DNA of 64,000 nt from Hirundichthys speculiger (GCA_018398805.1 JAGFBZ010000677.1:1-64000), one strand, 5' to 3'; counted from the first letter of the stretch, positions 33,701 through 41,293 are shown. Notes: a model not told the origin generated them from the sequence alone. Numbers and translations are program-made.

Positions 33701-36700
33701 AATCGATTAATCGATGATTGATCATTAAGAGTTTGGTCGAAGACGTTCAATTTCGTAGATGAACTGAATGTTTTTTTTTAATCAGTTACCAGTGCACGTC
33801 CTGAAACAATGCGATAAATTTTGCTGTGCCACCGATAGAAATTTGGCAGCAGGGGGCAACATTTCACCATCACCCTACCCTGGCTGGACTCAGTTGTTAC
33901 ATGCGAGCTTCTATAGGTCATCGCCTAATCATGAAGCGGTCGTGGTGAAGTGTGGCGTGGAACCATTTTCGTTTAGAAAATGAGCAAGTGTACTGCAATC
34001 ACTGCAATGCTAATTACAAATACAATTAATCGACAACGACAATGATGTATCACTTGAACAACGCGCATCCAAGCCTTGTAAAAGAAGGAAGGGGGTTCAT
34101 CATCAGCCTAGGCTAGCCTAGCCTAGCCTAGCCTCAACTCGGTGTTAGCACGGACCAGAAGGAGCTGCAGTGCACATCCAGCACACAACAAGCGCATCTT
34201 CTTAAGAATCTTTTTAAGAAACAAGAAGCCTGTAATACTGTAATACCTGTAATACGCCTTGATATAAATTGTCCTTGTTACGTAGTCTCCTCGATATCTC
34301 TTCTTTTATTATCGTTTTTTTTTTTTTTTAAAGAAACAGGAAATGTCACGTTATTCTCGACCACGAACATCCGGGCCACTGAACACATCCGGGCATCCGC
34401 GGGCCATAGCAACCAGGCCATAGCAACCAGGCCAAAGGGGAAAACAAACGTCACGCCAATATTGAGAATAATTGTGATAGTTTTCAATATAAAAATTGTA
34501 ATGATTAATCGATTATTAATCATTAATTCTCCCGATGATCGACAAATAAATCTTCACCGAATGCCCATCCCTAATCTCCAATCAGGAGACGCCTTCACGG
34601 GTGGGACGTGAACATCGAGGGTTTACAACAGGGTCAATGCCTATGGAAACATTCAAGGACGGGAGGGACAAGTTGGACTTGGCCTCCCGTGTTTGGGAAA
34701 AACAAACACAAACGCACGTTCAGGAGACATAAACGCTAAAGAGACGTCTTACCTCCCGTCTCAGAAACGTCCTTCAGCTCGTGAGGTTCGACGTAGTCAA
34801 CGGGAAGCTCATTGATGATGTCCTGGGCTCCCTGGAAAGAAGGAAAGTAAGAACCATCTCAACCGGGCTTCGTCGCGTGAAACATTTGTGGCTGAATCTC
34901 GCCGTACCTTGGAGACGTTTCCAGTCCCGGTGAAGCAGAACGTGACGGGGCCGATGGATTTGGGCATGAGGCCCATGGAGATCTCATAGCCGCAGTCCCT
35001 CACAGCCTGGATGGCCTGGCTGACGTTGCGGTAGTTGTGCGCCATGCCGATGTGCTGTTAACAACAAGGGAGCTCACGTGGGGCAAGGGTTTTCTGGTTC
35101 TGGATCAGATCTGCGTGGGACGGCTTTCTTACCATGAAGGGAGTGTGATGGCCAAGAGCCAAGAACCGAAGCCCGAGTCCGTGAAGAATGTTGATCATCC
35201 CTTCAAAATAAAAACGTAAAAACAAGAACTGACTCACAGGCATCCATCGTCTGGTCAGCGTCATTACAGTCTCACAACAGCGAGCGAGACCCGGCCAGAC
35301 CAGAGACCCGGTCCAGAGCCCATTCAGTTAGTTAGCTTGGCGTTTTTCATACCTGCGACGCCGGCCCATTGACCAAACGCTACGATCCGGTAACCGTTGG
35401 CGTCGACCATCTTCTCGTAGTCTATGAGACGAACCTCCTAGAAAGACAAAATAAATCATCTTCATTAGTCCTTTGGGGGAATCTGAGAGGAGACCGAGTA
35501 TTATTTTTTACTTTACACGAGCGTCAGTGCAGCAAGTTTGATATTTATCCGAAGGAGATCGACTTCTTACACGCCAACCTCCCTCCCGGGTCCAGATAAT
35601 TAATAAAAGAACTTCGCCTCGCGGAATAAAATGTAACGGCGCAACCAAAAACCTTCCCTCAATCAAGACTGATCCGTTACTTCTGATTAGAGCTGAGCGA
35701 TTTTATCGATATATATCGATATTTTATCGAATATCGATTTTCAGCCACGGGTATCGATATTCTAAGCTTCTTTCAAAACCCCCGTGTCCCACCTTTAAAA
35801 GCTTGCAAGCAACAATTTTCTCTGTTTAAATAAATGAAACTATTTTTCTCAACAAATCTTTTATTAATTTTGTCCAACATTTGCAAGCTGCCTGTCAGCC
35901 ATATAATGTGTAATTGATGCTTTCAGTTCAATTAATTCAAACAAAGTCATTGGAACACTCACAAGATGTCACCAAAATCACTTTGTCCCTTTAAAACCTC
36001 TCAGAAAATGATGTAAATGTATTGTAAGACGAATATTGATATATATCGTATCGTGAGCCGAATATCGTGTATCCAAAACTCTTCTCACAAACTGGAAATC
36101 AAGGATGGGGTCAGGGTTCGTTATTACCGTATTTTCTGGACTATAAAGCGCACCTGAATATAAGCCGCACCCACTAAAATATAAACGAAATATATATTTT
36201 GTCACATATAAGCCGCACCGGACTATAAGCCGCCGGTATCCAGGCTGAGAAATAAGATATTTACATCGAAAGATTTTGTACCATCAGTGTTTATTAACAT
36301 ACCTGAACTGATTGGTTCTGAACAGAACCTGTAACACGGCAGTAAAAGTGCTGATCAAACAAAACAGAAAAGTCATTGATGGTTTCATTCATTTTCCTCC
36401 TGTACACTAAAACCAAGTTGCTTTATTTTTCCTCCTCCTGTGTACTGAAACCACCCCACACAGCAAAGACATCCGGAACAGACCCGTATCGGGGTCCACT
36501 TGCACTCAGTGCCGGATCCACTTTGAAGTCGGATCGCAGACCTGCTGGCTCCACGCTGCGTCCGGTCCGCATCTGCGATTAAAACCTTACCTCTGCGGCG
36601 GGTCCACTCAGAACTAGGGATGGGCATTCGGTGAAGATTTATTTGTCGATCGTCAGGAGAATTAATGATTAATAATCGATTAATCATTAACATTTTTATA

Positions 36701-38773
36701 TTGAAAACTATCACAATTATTCTCGATATCGGCGTGACGTTTGTTTTCCCCTTTGGCCTGGTTGCTATGGCCTGGTTACTATGGCCCGTGCAGGCCCAGA
36801 TGTGTTCAGTGAACCGGATGTTCGTGGTCGAGAATAACGTAACAGACATTTTCTTTTCTTTTCTTTAAAAAAACAACGATAATAAAAGAAGAGATATCGA
36901 GGAGACTACTTAACAAGGACAATTTACATCAAGGCGCCAGTATTACAGGCTTTTTGTTTCTTAAAAAGATGCGCTTGTTGTGTGCTTGATGTGCACTGCA
37001 GCTCCTTCTGGTCCGTGCTAACACCGCGTTGAGGCTAGGCTAGGCTAGGCTAGGCTAGGCTAGGCTGATGATGAACCCCCTTCCTTCTTTTACAAGGCTT
37101 GGATGCGCGTTGTTCAAGTGATACATCATTGTCGTTGTCGATTAATTGTATTTGTAATTAGCATTGCAGTGATTGCAGTACACTTGGTCATTTTCTAAAC
37201 GAAAATGGTTCCACGCCACACTTCACCACGACCGCTTCATGATTAGGCGATGACCTACAGAAGCTCGCATGTAACAACTGAGGCGAGCCAGGGTAGGGTG
37301 ATGGTGAAATGTTGCCCCCTGCTGACAAATTTCTATCGGTGGCACAGTGAAATGCATCGCATTGTTTGAGGACGTGCACTGATAATCTACATTCGGATTG
37401 TTTAAAAAAAAAAAAAAACATTCGGTTCATCGACGAAAATGAATGTCTTCGACCAAATTCTTAATGATCAATCATCGATTAATCGATTAATTATGCCCAT
37501 CCCTACTCAGAACCCTGAAATTTACTGAGGAACCAACAAACTGACTGGACAAACTGATAAATCCAGGTGTGTCTGAGTAGCTACAATGGTCAGACACACC
37601 TGGATTAATCAGTTTGTCCAATAATAATAGGTATTGATGCTCACAAAATGAATGTAGAGTAGCATAGCTAACATAGGCTACTGAACAAAAACAGAATAGC
37701 CTTTAACTACTCGGTTTATTTTTTGGTTTTTCCACTTCCTGCTAGAGCGCCCCCTGAGGGCTGAAGAAACATTCATAGAAAAGCTGCATCTCTGTATAAA
37801 CCTCATGGTTTAAAGCGTGGGACAAAAGTAGCGGCTTATAGTCCAGAAAATACTGTAAACAGCTTCAGAGTCATCTCTGGTTGGTTGGATTTGTGAGGTC
37901 ACAGGTTTGATTCCTAAGTTTTGAGATCATGTGAGAAGACGCTTCAGCAAGAATTTAAAAAAAAAAAGGAATCTACTCATTCAGCGAAGGTAAAGCGAGA
38001 ACTTGATGCCGTGGTGGAAACGACTCACCTTCTTCAGCAGGTCCTCCAGGAGCCCCATGTTGGCCTCCTGCGCTTTGATGGTGTGGGAGAAGAAGGCGTA
38101 GGTCTTCCTGGGAATCACCTTCTCCTCCGGCGGCCTCTTCACTCCAACTATGAGCGACGCCTCTGAGATGTCCTCCTCGACGACGGCGCCTGCCTTCATG
38201 TAGAACTGAAGACGCAAAAGCACGAGGCGTCAAACATCATCTTTAATTGTTTTTTCTTCTTTAAATAACTGGAACGCTTTAACGACCGACAGCAACGTAT
38301 ATGTCTTGATCTTTCACATCCGTTTCTCTGCAGAGCCTGAACAGGAGACGCCTCATCCTTCCTCTCGTTGCCTTCATTTCATTTGTCAATACAGTACAAA
38401 CCCAACTTTGAATTTCAGCCTTGCAACACATCCCTAAAAGAGCTGGAACTTTTATTGCTCTTTAATTTCTTCTCAGATCAGATAAAAGTCGGCGTTGAGC
38501 CCGCGACCGCCTGGCGGTCCGGTCGTGAAAAGCAGATCGGTTCCCCGTTCTTACCCTCTCGTGGATGGCTCTGCGGTTGGAAGGCTGGACCAGGACTTTC
38601 ACCCCGGCGTTGGTGAGCTCCTTGACGTGGCGGGGGGCCAGTGGCGCCCTCCTCTCCCACGGGTTGACGTCCTCGCGGCGGATGGCGATGACGGCCCCGC
38701 GGTGTTCATGGCGCCGCTGACCCACCAGGCAGCCGGACCTCCTCTTACCTTGGCGACTGAGGAGCCTGAACAT
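7103..38773 (-). CDS. aass: AASS, alpha-aminoadipic semialdehyde synthase (whole gene, 23 coding exons)
   Basis: Bifunctional mitochondrial enzyme of the saccharopine pathway of lysine breakdown. The N-terminal half joins lysine and 2-oxoglutarate to saccharopine (lysine-ketoglutarate reductase). The C-terminal half splits saccharopine to glutamate and aminoadipate semialdehyde. All 23 coding exons were read on the minus strand with GT-AG borders and matching phases, except exon 18. Total coding length is 2795 nt, about 930 residues if the exon 18 tract is corrected; the human protein has 926. The start [12 protein letters not shown] gives an Arg-rich leader typical of mitochondrial import, then [18 protein letters not shown]. 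Landmarks: [13 protein letters not shown] (about 107-119), GTGNVSK (226-232, reductase nucleotide loop), [12 protein letters not shown] (486-497, Rossmann loop of the dehydrogenase) and GLPAPE near 640. It lies tail-to-tail with ptprz1. The exon 18 G-run shifts the frame as written. Confidence 0.96.
7311..7350. repeat. 40-base G homopolymer
   Basis: An uninterrupted run of 40 G in aass intron 22, about 90 bp upstream of the exon 23 acceptor (a C-run on the coding strand). Run lengths like this are error-prone in sequencing. Confidence 0.95.
7482..8538 (+). mobile_element. hAT MITE family A, copy 2
   Basis: A 1057-bp copy of the same family with exact 8-bp duplication gtgcaaag (7474-7481 and 8539-8546). 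It lies in aass intron 22, with the right duplication only 13 intron bases from the exon 22 donor. This copy keeps FCDECSK, the paired cysteines of the BED finger, better than copy 1. Confidence 0.93.
8560..8736 (-). CDS. aass: aass coding exon 22
   Basis: Reads [20 protein letters not shown] and onward to [21 protein letters not shown], matching the C-terminal saccharopine dehydrogenase region. 177 nt, phase 1 in and phase 1 out; donor gtcagt. Confidence 0.95.
8814..8902 (-). CDS. aass: aass coding exon 21
   Basis: Reads [20 protein letters not shown] then KHLEAKLSF, 89 nt. It completes the Trp codon split from exon 20 and ends phase 1 at a gtgagc donor. Confidence 0.93.
9718..9754. repeat. 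(TAA)n microsatellite
   Basis: About 12 perfect trinucleotide units inside the hAT element. Confidence 0.9.
10048..10663. mobile_element. Tc1/mariner-like MITE nested in the hAT element
   Basis: A 616-bp element with about 25-bp inverted termini: TACTGTATTGGCCCAAATAT at the left and its complement (…tttgggccaatacggta) at the right. Both ends carry TA, as in Tc1/mariner insertions. AT-rich inside, without a credible transposase. Confidence 0.85.
11286..11401 (-). CDS. aass: aass coding exon 20
   Basis: Reads [20 protein letters not shown] and on to [10 protein letters not shown] plus two bases of a Trp codon. 116 nt, phase 0 in and phase 2 out. The donor gtgcga is weak but is fixed by the frame of exon 21. 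Confidence 0.9.
11446..12494 (-). mobile_element. hAT MITE family A, copy 3 (inverted)
   Basis: Full-length copy in reverse orientation, with terminal TAGGGATGTACGATAAC at the left and …ttatcgtgcacctcta at the right. The flanking octamers (ctcatttt, ggtagaag) no longer match. Its edge is 44 bp upstream of the exon 20 acceptor, so the branch-point region is close to or inside the element. Confidence 0.88.
13037..13132 (-). CDS. aass: aass coding exon 19
   Basis: Reads [20 protein letters not shown] and ends TSAHISW. 96 nt, phase 0 on both sides. Human has [20 protein letters not shown] here. Confidence 0.95.
13293..13952. mobile_element. hAT Charlie-like element, copy 1
   Basis: Starts CAGGGCTGTCACACTCATTT followed by GAGGGCCACATCAGC. 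Ends with GGGCCACATTTGGCCCACGG then ccttgtgtttga. This terminal signature is shared with copies at 21916 and 52413. The right edge and target duplication are unclear here. Confidence 0.82.
14131..14300 (-). CDS. aass: aass coding exon 18, out of frame as written
   Basis: The 3' part reads clearly as [20 protein letters not shown] through [10 protein letters not shown], a conserved dehydrogenase segment (human [20 protein letters not shown]). The exon opens VVVSIPAGG, then a run of eight G (14273-14280) puts TGA (14268-14270) in frame. Neighbouring junctions are both phase 0, yet the exon is 170 nt. Six G would give 168 nt, exactly the human exon's 56 codons, with [10 protein letters not shown] aligned to FLDAVTSMDF. 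A downstream acceptor AG 11 nt in would also restore frame (159 nt) but would drop the VVVS strand. A sequencing error in the homopolymer is the simplest reading. Confidence 0.88.
14394..14534 (-). CDS. aass: aass coding exon 17
   Basis: Reads [20 protein letters not shown] then [16 protein letters not shown] and ends VFLRDSQ. 141 nt, phase 0 on both sides. CGGLPAPE is nearly invariant in the family. Confidence 0.96.
14611..14719 (-). CDS. aass: aass coding exon 16
   Basis: Reads [20 protein letters not shown] then [16 protein letters not shown]. 109 nt. GLDPG-DHMLAM is a strong family signature. Intron 16 between this exon and exon 17 is only 76 bp. Confidence 0.95.
15036..15146 (-). CDS. 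aass: aass coding exon 15
   Basis: Reads [20 protein letters not shown] then [16 protein letters not shown]. 111 nt, phase 2 in and phase 2 out. Confidence 0.94.
15219..15643. repeat. 14-bp minisatellite in aass intron 14
   Basis: About 30 tandem units of GGAGCCCAGGCCCT with variants (agaccct, agtcc), GC-rich and open in all + frames. It ends 65 bp from the exon 14 donor. Confidence 0.95.
15708..15837 (-). CDS. aass: aass coding exon 14
   Basis: Reads [20 protein letters not shown] then [22 protein letters not shown]. 130 nt, phases 1 to 2. This is the less conserved segment after the dehydrogenase nucleotide loop; placement is fixed by phase and by DLVI. Confidence 0.9.
16004..17359. mobile_element. 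hAT element with GTTATTATAGTT termini
   Basis: A 1356-bp block starting AAGGTTATTATAGTTTTGAA and ending …ttaactataataaccctgg, with exact 8-bp duplication ttcacagc (15996-16003 and 17360-17367). Both ends carry long AGTTTTAGTTTAGTTTTTAT-type simple arrays. It lies in aass intron 13. Confidence 0.88.
17538..18515 (+). mobile_element. hAT MITE family A, copy 4
   Basis: A 978-bp copy with exact duplication acagtttg (17530-17537 and 18516-18523). It has the BED remnant [18 protein letters not shown] and lacks about 60 bp of the left part present in copy 1. Confidence 0.93.
18676..18711. repeat. 14-bp perfect inverted repeat near the exon 13 donor
   Basis: Arms aatgatccactaac (18676-18689) and gttagtggatcatt (18698-18711) with an 8-nt loop, 46 bp from the exon 13 donor. 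Confidence 0.9.
18758..18879 (-). CDS. aass: aass coding exon 13
   Basis: Reads [20 protein letters not shown] then [20 protein letters not shown]. 122 nt, phases 2 to 1. [12 protein letters not shown] is the dinucleotide-binding loop of the saccharopine dehydrogenase half. Confidence 0.96.
19280..19780 (+). mobile_element. hAT MITE family A, truncated diverged copy 5
   Basis: Starts within the BED remnant (acaacatggtatggaacttc) and ends GTTATTGTGCATTCCTA. The left terminus and part of the right half are missing. It is more diverged than the other copies. Confidence 0.75.
20812..21436. mobile_element. Short hAT element, TAGTGCTGGG termini
   Basis: 625 bp, starting TAGTGCTGGGAAATATGACG and ending …catatcgcccagcacta, with exact duplication gtaaatgg (20804-20811 and 21437-21444). 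It lies in aass intron 12 and has no coding capacity. Confidence 0.93.
21778..21915. mobile_element. Small MITE interrupted by a Charlie-like element
   Basis: Contains inverted segments 'agatgtttccctgcttca' (21801-21818) and 'tgaagcagggaaacatct' (21894-21911), the arms of a compact fish MITE. The Charlie-like element at 21916 is inserted at the end of the second arm. Confidence 0.65.
21916..22912. mobile_element. hAT Charlie-like element, copy 2
   Basis: Starts CAGGGATGTCAGACTCATTT and ends …ggccttgtgtttgactcatgtg. Flanking octamers atctgaga and atctaaga match at 7 of 8. It is about 320 bp longer than the 52413 copy. The extra internal part includes a 36-bp match to an aass exon-intron junction (22267-22302). 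Confidence 0.88.
23844..23911 (-). CDS. aass: aass coding exon 12
   Basis: Reads [20 protein letters not shown] then ER plus two bases. 68 nt, phase 0 to 2. Human has [21 protein letters not shown]. It belongs to the end of the reductase half and the linker. Confidence 0.94.
24356..24771 (+). mobile_element. THAP-bearing inverted-repeat element, left arm
   Basis: Left arm of a long inverted repeat beginning TGACCTTTTGGTAAGCACCG. It carries a decayed THAP-type zinc-finger reading: MVKYCCWG then, shifted, [18 protein letters not shown], and [21 protein letters not shown] good splice donor (tccaag|gtaagt) follows at about 24694, as at the end of a transposase first exon. THAP domains are known at the N-terminus of P-element-type transposases. 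Confidence 0.75.
24928..25994 (+). mobile_element. hAT family C (TAGGGCTGGGC termini), copy 1
   Basis: 1067 bp, starting TAGGGCTGGGCAAGTTAAAG and ending …aatcgttgcctagcccta, with exact duplication atattaat (24920-24927 and 25995-26002). It is inserted between the two THAP arms. Copies lie at 30798 and 54864. No intact transposase. Confidence 0.93.
26089..26485 (-). mobile_element. THAP-bearing inverted-repeat element, right arm
   Basis: Near-identical reverse copy of 24356-24771. Minus-strand reading [19 protein letters not shown], then [16 protein letters not shown]. The outer end is …gcggtgcttagcgaaaagtca. With the left arm it frames a 1.3-kb interior that holds hAT family C copy 1. Confidence 0.75.
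26810..26869 (-). CDS. aass: aass coding exon 11
   Basis: 60 nt reading [20 protein letters not shown] (human LSDATQPLESQNFSPVVRD). Phase 0 on both sides, donor gtaagt. Confidence 0.93.
27059..27170 (-). CDS. aass: aass coding exon 10
   Basis: Reads [20 protein letters not shown] then [17 protein letters not shown]. 112 nt, phase 2 to 0. [10 protein letters not shown] is conserved in the family. Confidence 0.96.
27310..28166 (+). mobile_element. hAT element with ZBED-type BED-finger remnant
   Basis: 857 bp, starting TAGTGCTGGGCGGTATACCA and ending …cataccgcccagcacta, with exact duplication ctacagac (27302-27309 and 28167-28174). The interior (about 27600-27715) reads [18 protein letters not shown] then TTIICKCC, a stop, AKVVAAGG. 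That is the start of a BED finger as in ZBED/hAT transposases. The rest of the transposase is absent. Confidence 0.92.
28933..29574. mobile_element. hAT element built of ATCATGATA palindromes
   Basis: 642 bp, starting TAAGGGTGAGTATTGGCAAG and ending …atttttttttccacacccgta, with exact duplication atatcagc (28925-28932 and 29575-29582). The interior 28960-29300 is an irregular array of self-complementary gatattatcatgataatatc words. Its right duplication is 23 intron bases from the aass exon 9 donor. Confidence 0.9.
29606..29728 (-). CDS. aass: aass coding exon 9
   Basis: Reads [20 protein letters not shown] then [20 protein letters not shown]. 123 nt, phase 2 to 2. ICDISAD and IEFM are strongly conserved. 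Confidence 0.96.
29902..30050 (-). CDS. aass: aass coding exon 8
   Basis: Reads [20 protein letters not shown] then [10 protein letters not shown] and ends SPALPH plus two bases. 149 nt, phase 0 to 2. Human has [20 protein letters not shown]. Confidence 0.95.
30441..30797. mobile_element. Truncated hAT-type element, family E copy 1
   Basis: Begins near 'actagcgatacactaat' and shares about 330 bp, inverted, with 35693-36073 (for example ttgcttgcaagcttttaaaggtg). It runs straight into a 5'-truncated family C copy at about 30798, a chimeric junction. Confidence 0.65.
30798..31586 (+). mobile_element. hAT family C, 5'-truncated copy 2
   Basis: Matches 25110-25994 closely but lacks the left terminus. 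It ends …aatcgttgcccagcccta. Confidence 0.85.
31909..32036 (-). CDS. aass: aass coding exon 7
   Basis: Reads [20 protein letters not shown] then [22 protein letters not shown]. 128 nt, phase 1 to 0. VLSRHHHL is a family hallmark. Confidence 0.96.
32168..33093 (+). mobile_element. hAT MITE family A, copy 6 (3' truncated)
   Basis: Starts 'aggggtgaacgataacta' and follows the family to 'ttgacagtagtttttcaatg', where unrelated sequence begins (cagggatgtcaacagg). The right terminus is lost. Confidence 0.85.
33686..34573 (-). mobile_element. hAT family D, copy 1
   Basis: Inverted relative of the intact copy at 36615-37505. The left end is worn (tggcataattaatcgatta) and the right end reads …cgaatgcccatccctaa. 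It contains a (tagcc)n stretch at about 34109-34133. It lies in aass intron 6. Confidence 0.82.
34753..34831 (-). CDS. aass: aass coding exon 6
   Basis: Reads [20 protein letters not shown] then DVSETG plus one base. 79 nt, phase 0 to 1; donor gtaaga. Confidence 0.95.
34908..35054 (-). CDS. aass: aass coding exon 5
   Basis: Reads [20 protein letters not shown] then [20 protein letters not shown] and ends FTGTGNVSK. 147 nt, phase 0 both sides. GTGNVS is the nucleotide-binding loop of the reductase half. Confidence 0.97.
35133..35200 (-). CDS. aass: aass coding exon 4
   Basis: Completes a Gly codon then reads [20 protein letters not shown] then FM. 68 nt, phase 1 to 0. ALGHHTPFM is conserved. 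Confidence 0.96.
35353..35437 (-). CDS. aass: aass coding exon 3
   Basis: Reads [20 protein letters not shown] then FGQWAGVA plus one base. 85 nt, phase 0 to 1. FGQWAGVAG is the conserved core of this segment. Confidence 0.95.
35693..36073. mobile_element. Truncated hAT-type element, family E copy 2
   Basis: Begins 'ttagagctgagcgatttta', followed by TATCGATATATATCGATATT. It shares its body in inverted orientation with 30441-30797 and ends near 'gtatccaaaact'. Confidence 0.65.
36615..37505 (+). mobile_element. hAT family D, copy 2, nested
   Basis: 891 bp, starting TAGGGATGGGCATTCGGTGA and ending …aattatgcccatcccta, with exact duplication ctcagaac (36607-36614 and 37506-37513). It includes a (taggc)n tract at about 37034-37065. 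The insertion is younger than the surrounding mariner-like element. Confidence 0.94.
37546..37620. repeat. 31-bp hairpin inside the mariner-like element
   Basis: Arms 37546-37576 and 37590-37620 are complementary at 30 of 31 positions, with a 13-nt loop. The stem includes tccaggtgtgtctga and its complement. The size resembles a small-RNA hairpin or a tiny foldback. Confidence 0.9.
38029..38205 (-). CDS. aass: aass coding exon 2
   Basis: Reads [20 protein letters not shown] then [30 protein letters not shown] and ends LEDLLKK. 177 nt, phase 0 both sides. This is the AlaDh/PNT-like N-terminal lobe of the reductase. Confidence 0.97.
38555..38773 (-). CDS. aass: aass coding exon 1 (start and mitochondrial leader)
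   Basis: 73 codons from ATG (38771-38773) to a gtaaga donor. The leader [15 protein letters not shown] is rich in Arg and lacks acidic residues for the first 20 positions, fitting mitochondrial import. Then [20 protein letters not shown], conserved with human. An acceptor-like 'acctgagcag' 14 bp upstream of the ATG (exon would begin at 38786) suggests a separate 5' UTR exon, as in human. Confidence 0.94.
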
Positions 38774-39045
38774 GACGTCGCTTCCCCTGCTCAGGTTAAA
38801 GACAAGAGTGACAGACTGCTGAGGGCGGCGCGCCCCCGTCAGAGGGCGGCGGCTAACGACACGTCATTCAGAGGGTCAACGCTCGTGTTTGCTGGTGGGA
38901 GAGAGCTGCTGACAAGCAGGTGGCCCTGACGGGTGACGAACCCCGCAGACAGGCGGCTTCGACGGTGTGAGGCCTCGCAGGAAAAGCACGAGTGTTGAAG
39001 AGGAGTCTTCCACGAAGGCGTGAGAGCGAGAAGAGCAGCGATTGT

Positions 39046-40157
39046 TAGGGATGAACGATAACTGTTTATTAAAGCAGATACCGATAACTTTCAGCTCTTA
39101 AAGGCCGATACCGATAACCAATAACACACACATATACCTAAGATCAATACATCAATACTATGAACAAAACCAAAAATAGTTTGGACTCTTTAAATGAACA
39201 GATATTTATTATCTTTATATTGAAAAACTATTGTCAAGCCTCTCAAACATTTTCATAAAGCTATCAAACAAACCTATTTGATATCTCACATCAACTTAAA
39301 TAAGGTTCATTACTGACTGATATAAAAAAATAAAGGCTCCTTGAACTGATGGAAATACATGCATCAAAATTACTAACTGAAAAAGATTAACATTTAAAGG
39401 ATTTTGACTTGTGGTTCCATTTAAATTAATACCTTTAATTAAAGGAAATGAGGTTCAATTTTTTTTTTTTTTTTTTTTTTATCTCATGGAAGCTTTAGAT
39501 GAGAGGAATGAGGGAGAGGAGAGACTGCTGCTGGCTTGCGCACGTTAGCATTAGCTCGCGTTAGCGCAATTTCAAAACTCCATGGAAGCGATTGTTATGT
39601 TGTAGGTGGCTGATCAGGTTTTACGTATTAAAGCTTGTGCTTCTCTCCTCGTAGAATTCACTCGGAGGATTCGTCACAAATAACCACCAAACTATCTTCT
39701 TTTGAAACTTTAACGAAGTTCCACGCCGCCATGTTTGTTGTGATCAGTACAATTCATGCTGCATTCAAGGTGTAACGTAAATTCTTCCATTCCCTCGTTT
39801 GCTAGTCGCTCTTTGAGCCTTTTCTATTTTTTTTTCTTTTTTATGTGTAACATGGGGGAGAATACTGCGAATATCGAATCAAATCATCAACTACTAAAAT
39901 TATTACCGACTTAAAAAGTTGTTTTCTGTCATGAGGGGATATTCTTTATTTTCCTTACTGAGAAATCATTTTTCAGATTATGCCGACGTCACTTGAACAT
40001 AACATTCACTGCCGGTCATTCAAGGCTCAGAGGGAGTGAGACACTGCTGTGTTGACAGAAATATATATGTTATCGGGGCTATTTGTCGTGATATCGGACT
40101 TACTGGGATGATGTCATCATTTCCTGTTATCGGCCCGATAGTTATCGTGCACCCCTA
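39046..40157 (-). mobile_element. hAT MITE family A, copy 7 (inverted)
   Basis: Full-length inverted copy, TAGGGATGAACGATAAC at the left and …gttatcgtgcaccccta at the right. Flanking octamers gcgattgt and gtaattgt agree at 6 of 8. It lies between aass exon 1 and the CpG-rich region. Confidence 0.9.
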
Positions 40158-40489
40158 GTAATTGTGAAAGCAAGTTATTTATTTCACTTGTGCTTTTCCT
40201 GCTGCAACAAGACAGCATGCACATTTAACAATCATTGACACGGACTCAGGACAGATTAACAGACGGGACAGGTGTCGTGCAGGAAAGGATGAGTGATGTA
40301 GGTCCACTTAGTAAAATGTAAATACTAGGTTTGGATTGTGACGTGAGCGTCCCCGACCACGTCACAGACCCACTAAACTAAATCACAGGCTACGATTCTC
40401 ACATCAGAATTCGAAGAAACATTCGTGCAGTTTCACAAAGCTGCTTTTGACTTTTGTTTTTTATTTTCGTAACATCTGTGACCTGTAGC

Positions 40490-41245
40490 TTTAGCAGGGG
40501 GCACACGCAGAGGTTCCGGGGTCCGGTCAGCACCGGGGCTGTCAGCCTCCGCCCACCGACACCCGCCCCGCCGCTCTCAGAAGCGAGCCGCCGACTCAAA
40601 CGCACCTTTCTGTCCGCTTTTCTGTCCGCTTCACCGGCTCCAGCCGAGGAGACGACCGCGTCGGTTCACCTACAGCACGCGGGAGAGTCCCACCGAGGTA
40701 AGACGAGCCGCAACTTCCACACGGCACGCGGCTGCGAGGTAAACCGATCTGCTTCCAGTCGTCGTTTCAAAATAAAACCGGAGTGAGTCAGTTCTGCTTA
40801 TAGTTACAAGGAATTTTGAAGTTGCCCTCTGTTATATCAAAAGTTTGAATACCTTTTAATGAACTATTTCTCTGTTGCTAAAGTTGTTGACACGGTCGCG
40901 CACTGGGCTCCGGTTTCTCTTTTATTTTGAAGGTACGCGCACCTTCTTTTTCGCGAATTTGTGACTTTACGCTTCCCAGTTCCCTTCCCAGTTTGACGTT
41001 GGGACGAGTGGAATTTCCCAGGCCATCAACGCAAGGCCACGGAGCTCGTTTTGCTGCACGGCGGACGCCGCACAGGCGCCCTCGGCCCCGCTGAGTACCC
41101 GCCCACCGGAGCCGCCCATCGGACACAAAGCGAACGCCATTTTCGTCGTCGCTGTCCTTCCAGGAGACCCTCCGCACGTGCCCTCCGTGCCGTTTCATTT
41201 GGGAATGTGACCGGCCCGCCCGCCAATCAGCTTCCAGGGTGAAGG
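40490..41245. promoter_or_regulatory. aass: CpG-rich region, likely aass promoter
   Basis: GC- and CpG-dense block (many gccgcc, cgccg, gcgg words) standing out from AT-rich flanks, 1.7 kb upstream of the aass ATG. It is the best candidate for the start of the aass transcript and its non-coding first exon. On the plus strand a strong donor (cccaccgag|gtaaga, about 40697) hints at a divergent transcript. No core promoter element was identified. Confidence 0.5.
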
Positions 41246-41293
41246 GAACGGCCTCCTTCGGTCAACTGACAGAGGACACTGGGTAGAAATAAC

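Larger units (their letters stand above)
36125..37857. mobile_element. Tc1/mariner-like element (TACCGTATTTTCTGGACTAT), hosting a nested hAT
   Basis: Inverted termini TACCGTATTTTCTGGACTAT at the left and …atagtccagaaaatactgta at the right, each with TA at the edge. The interior repeats 'aagccgcacc' words near the left end. A complete hAT element (36615-37505) splits it. It lies in aass intron 2. Confidence 0.88.
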
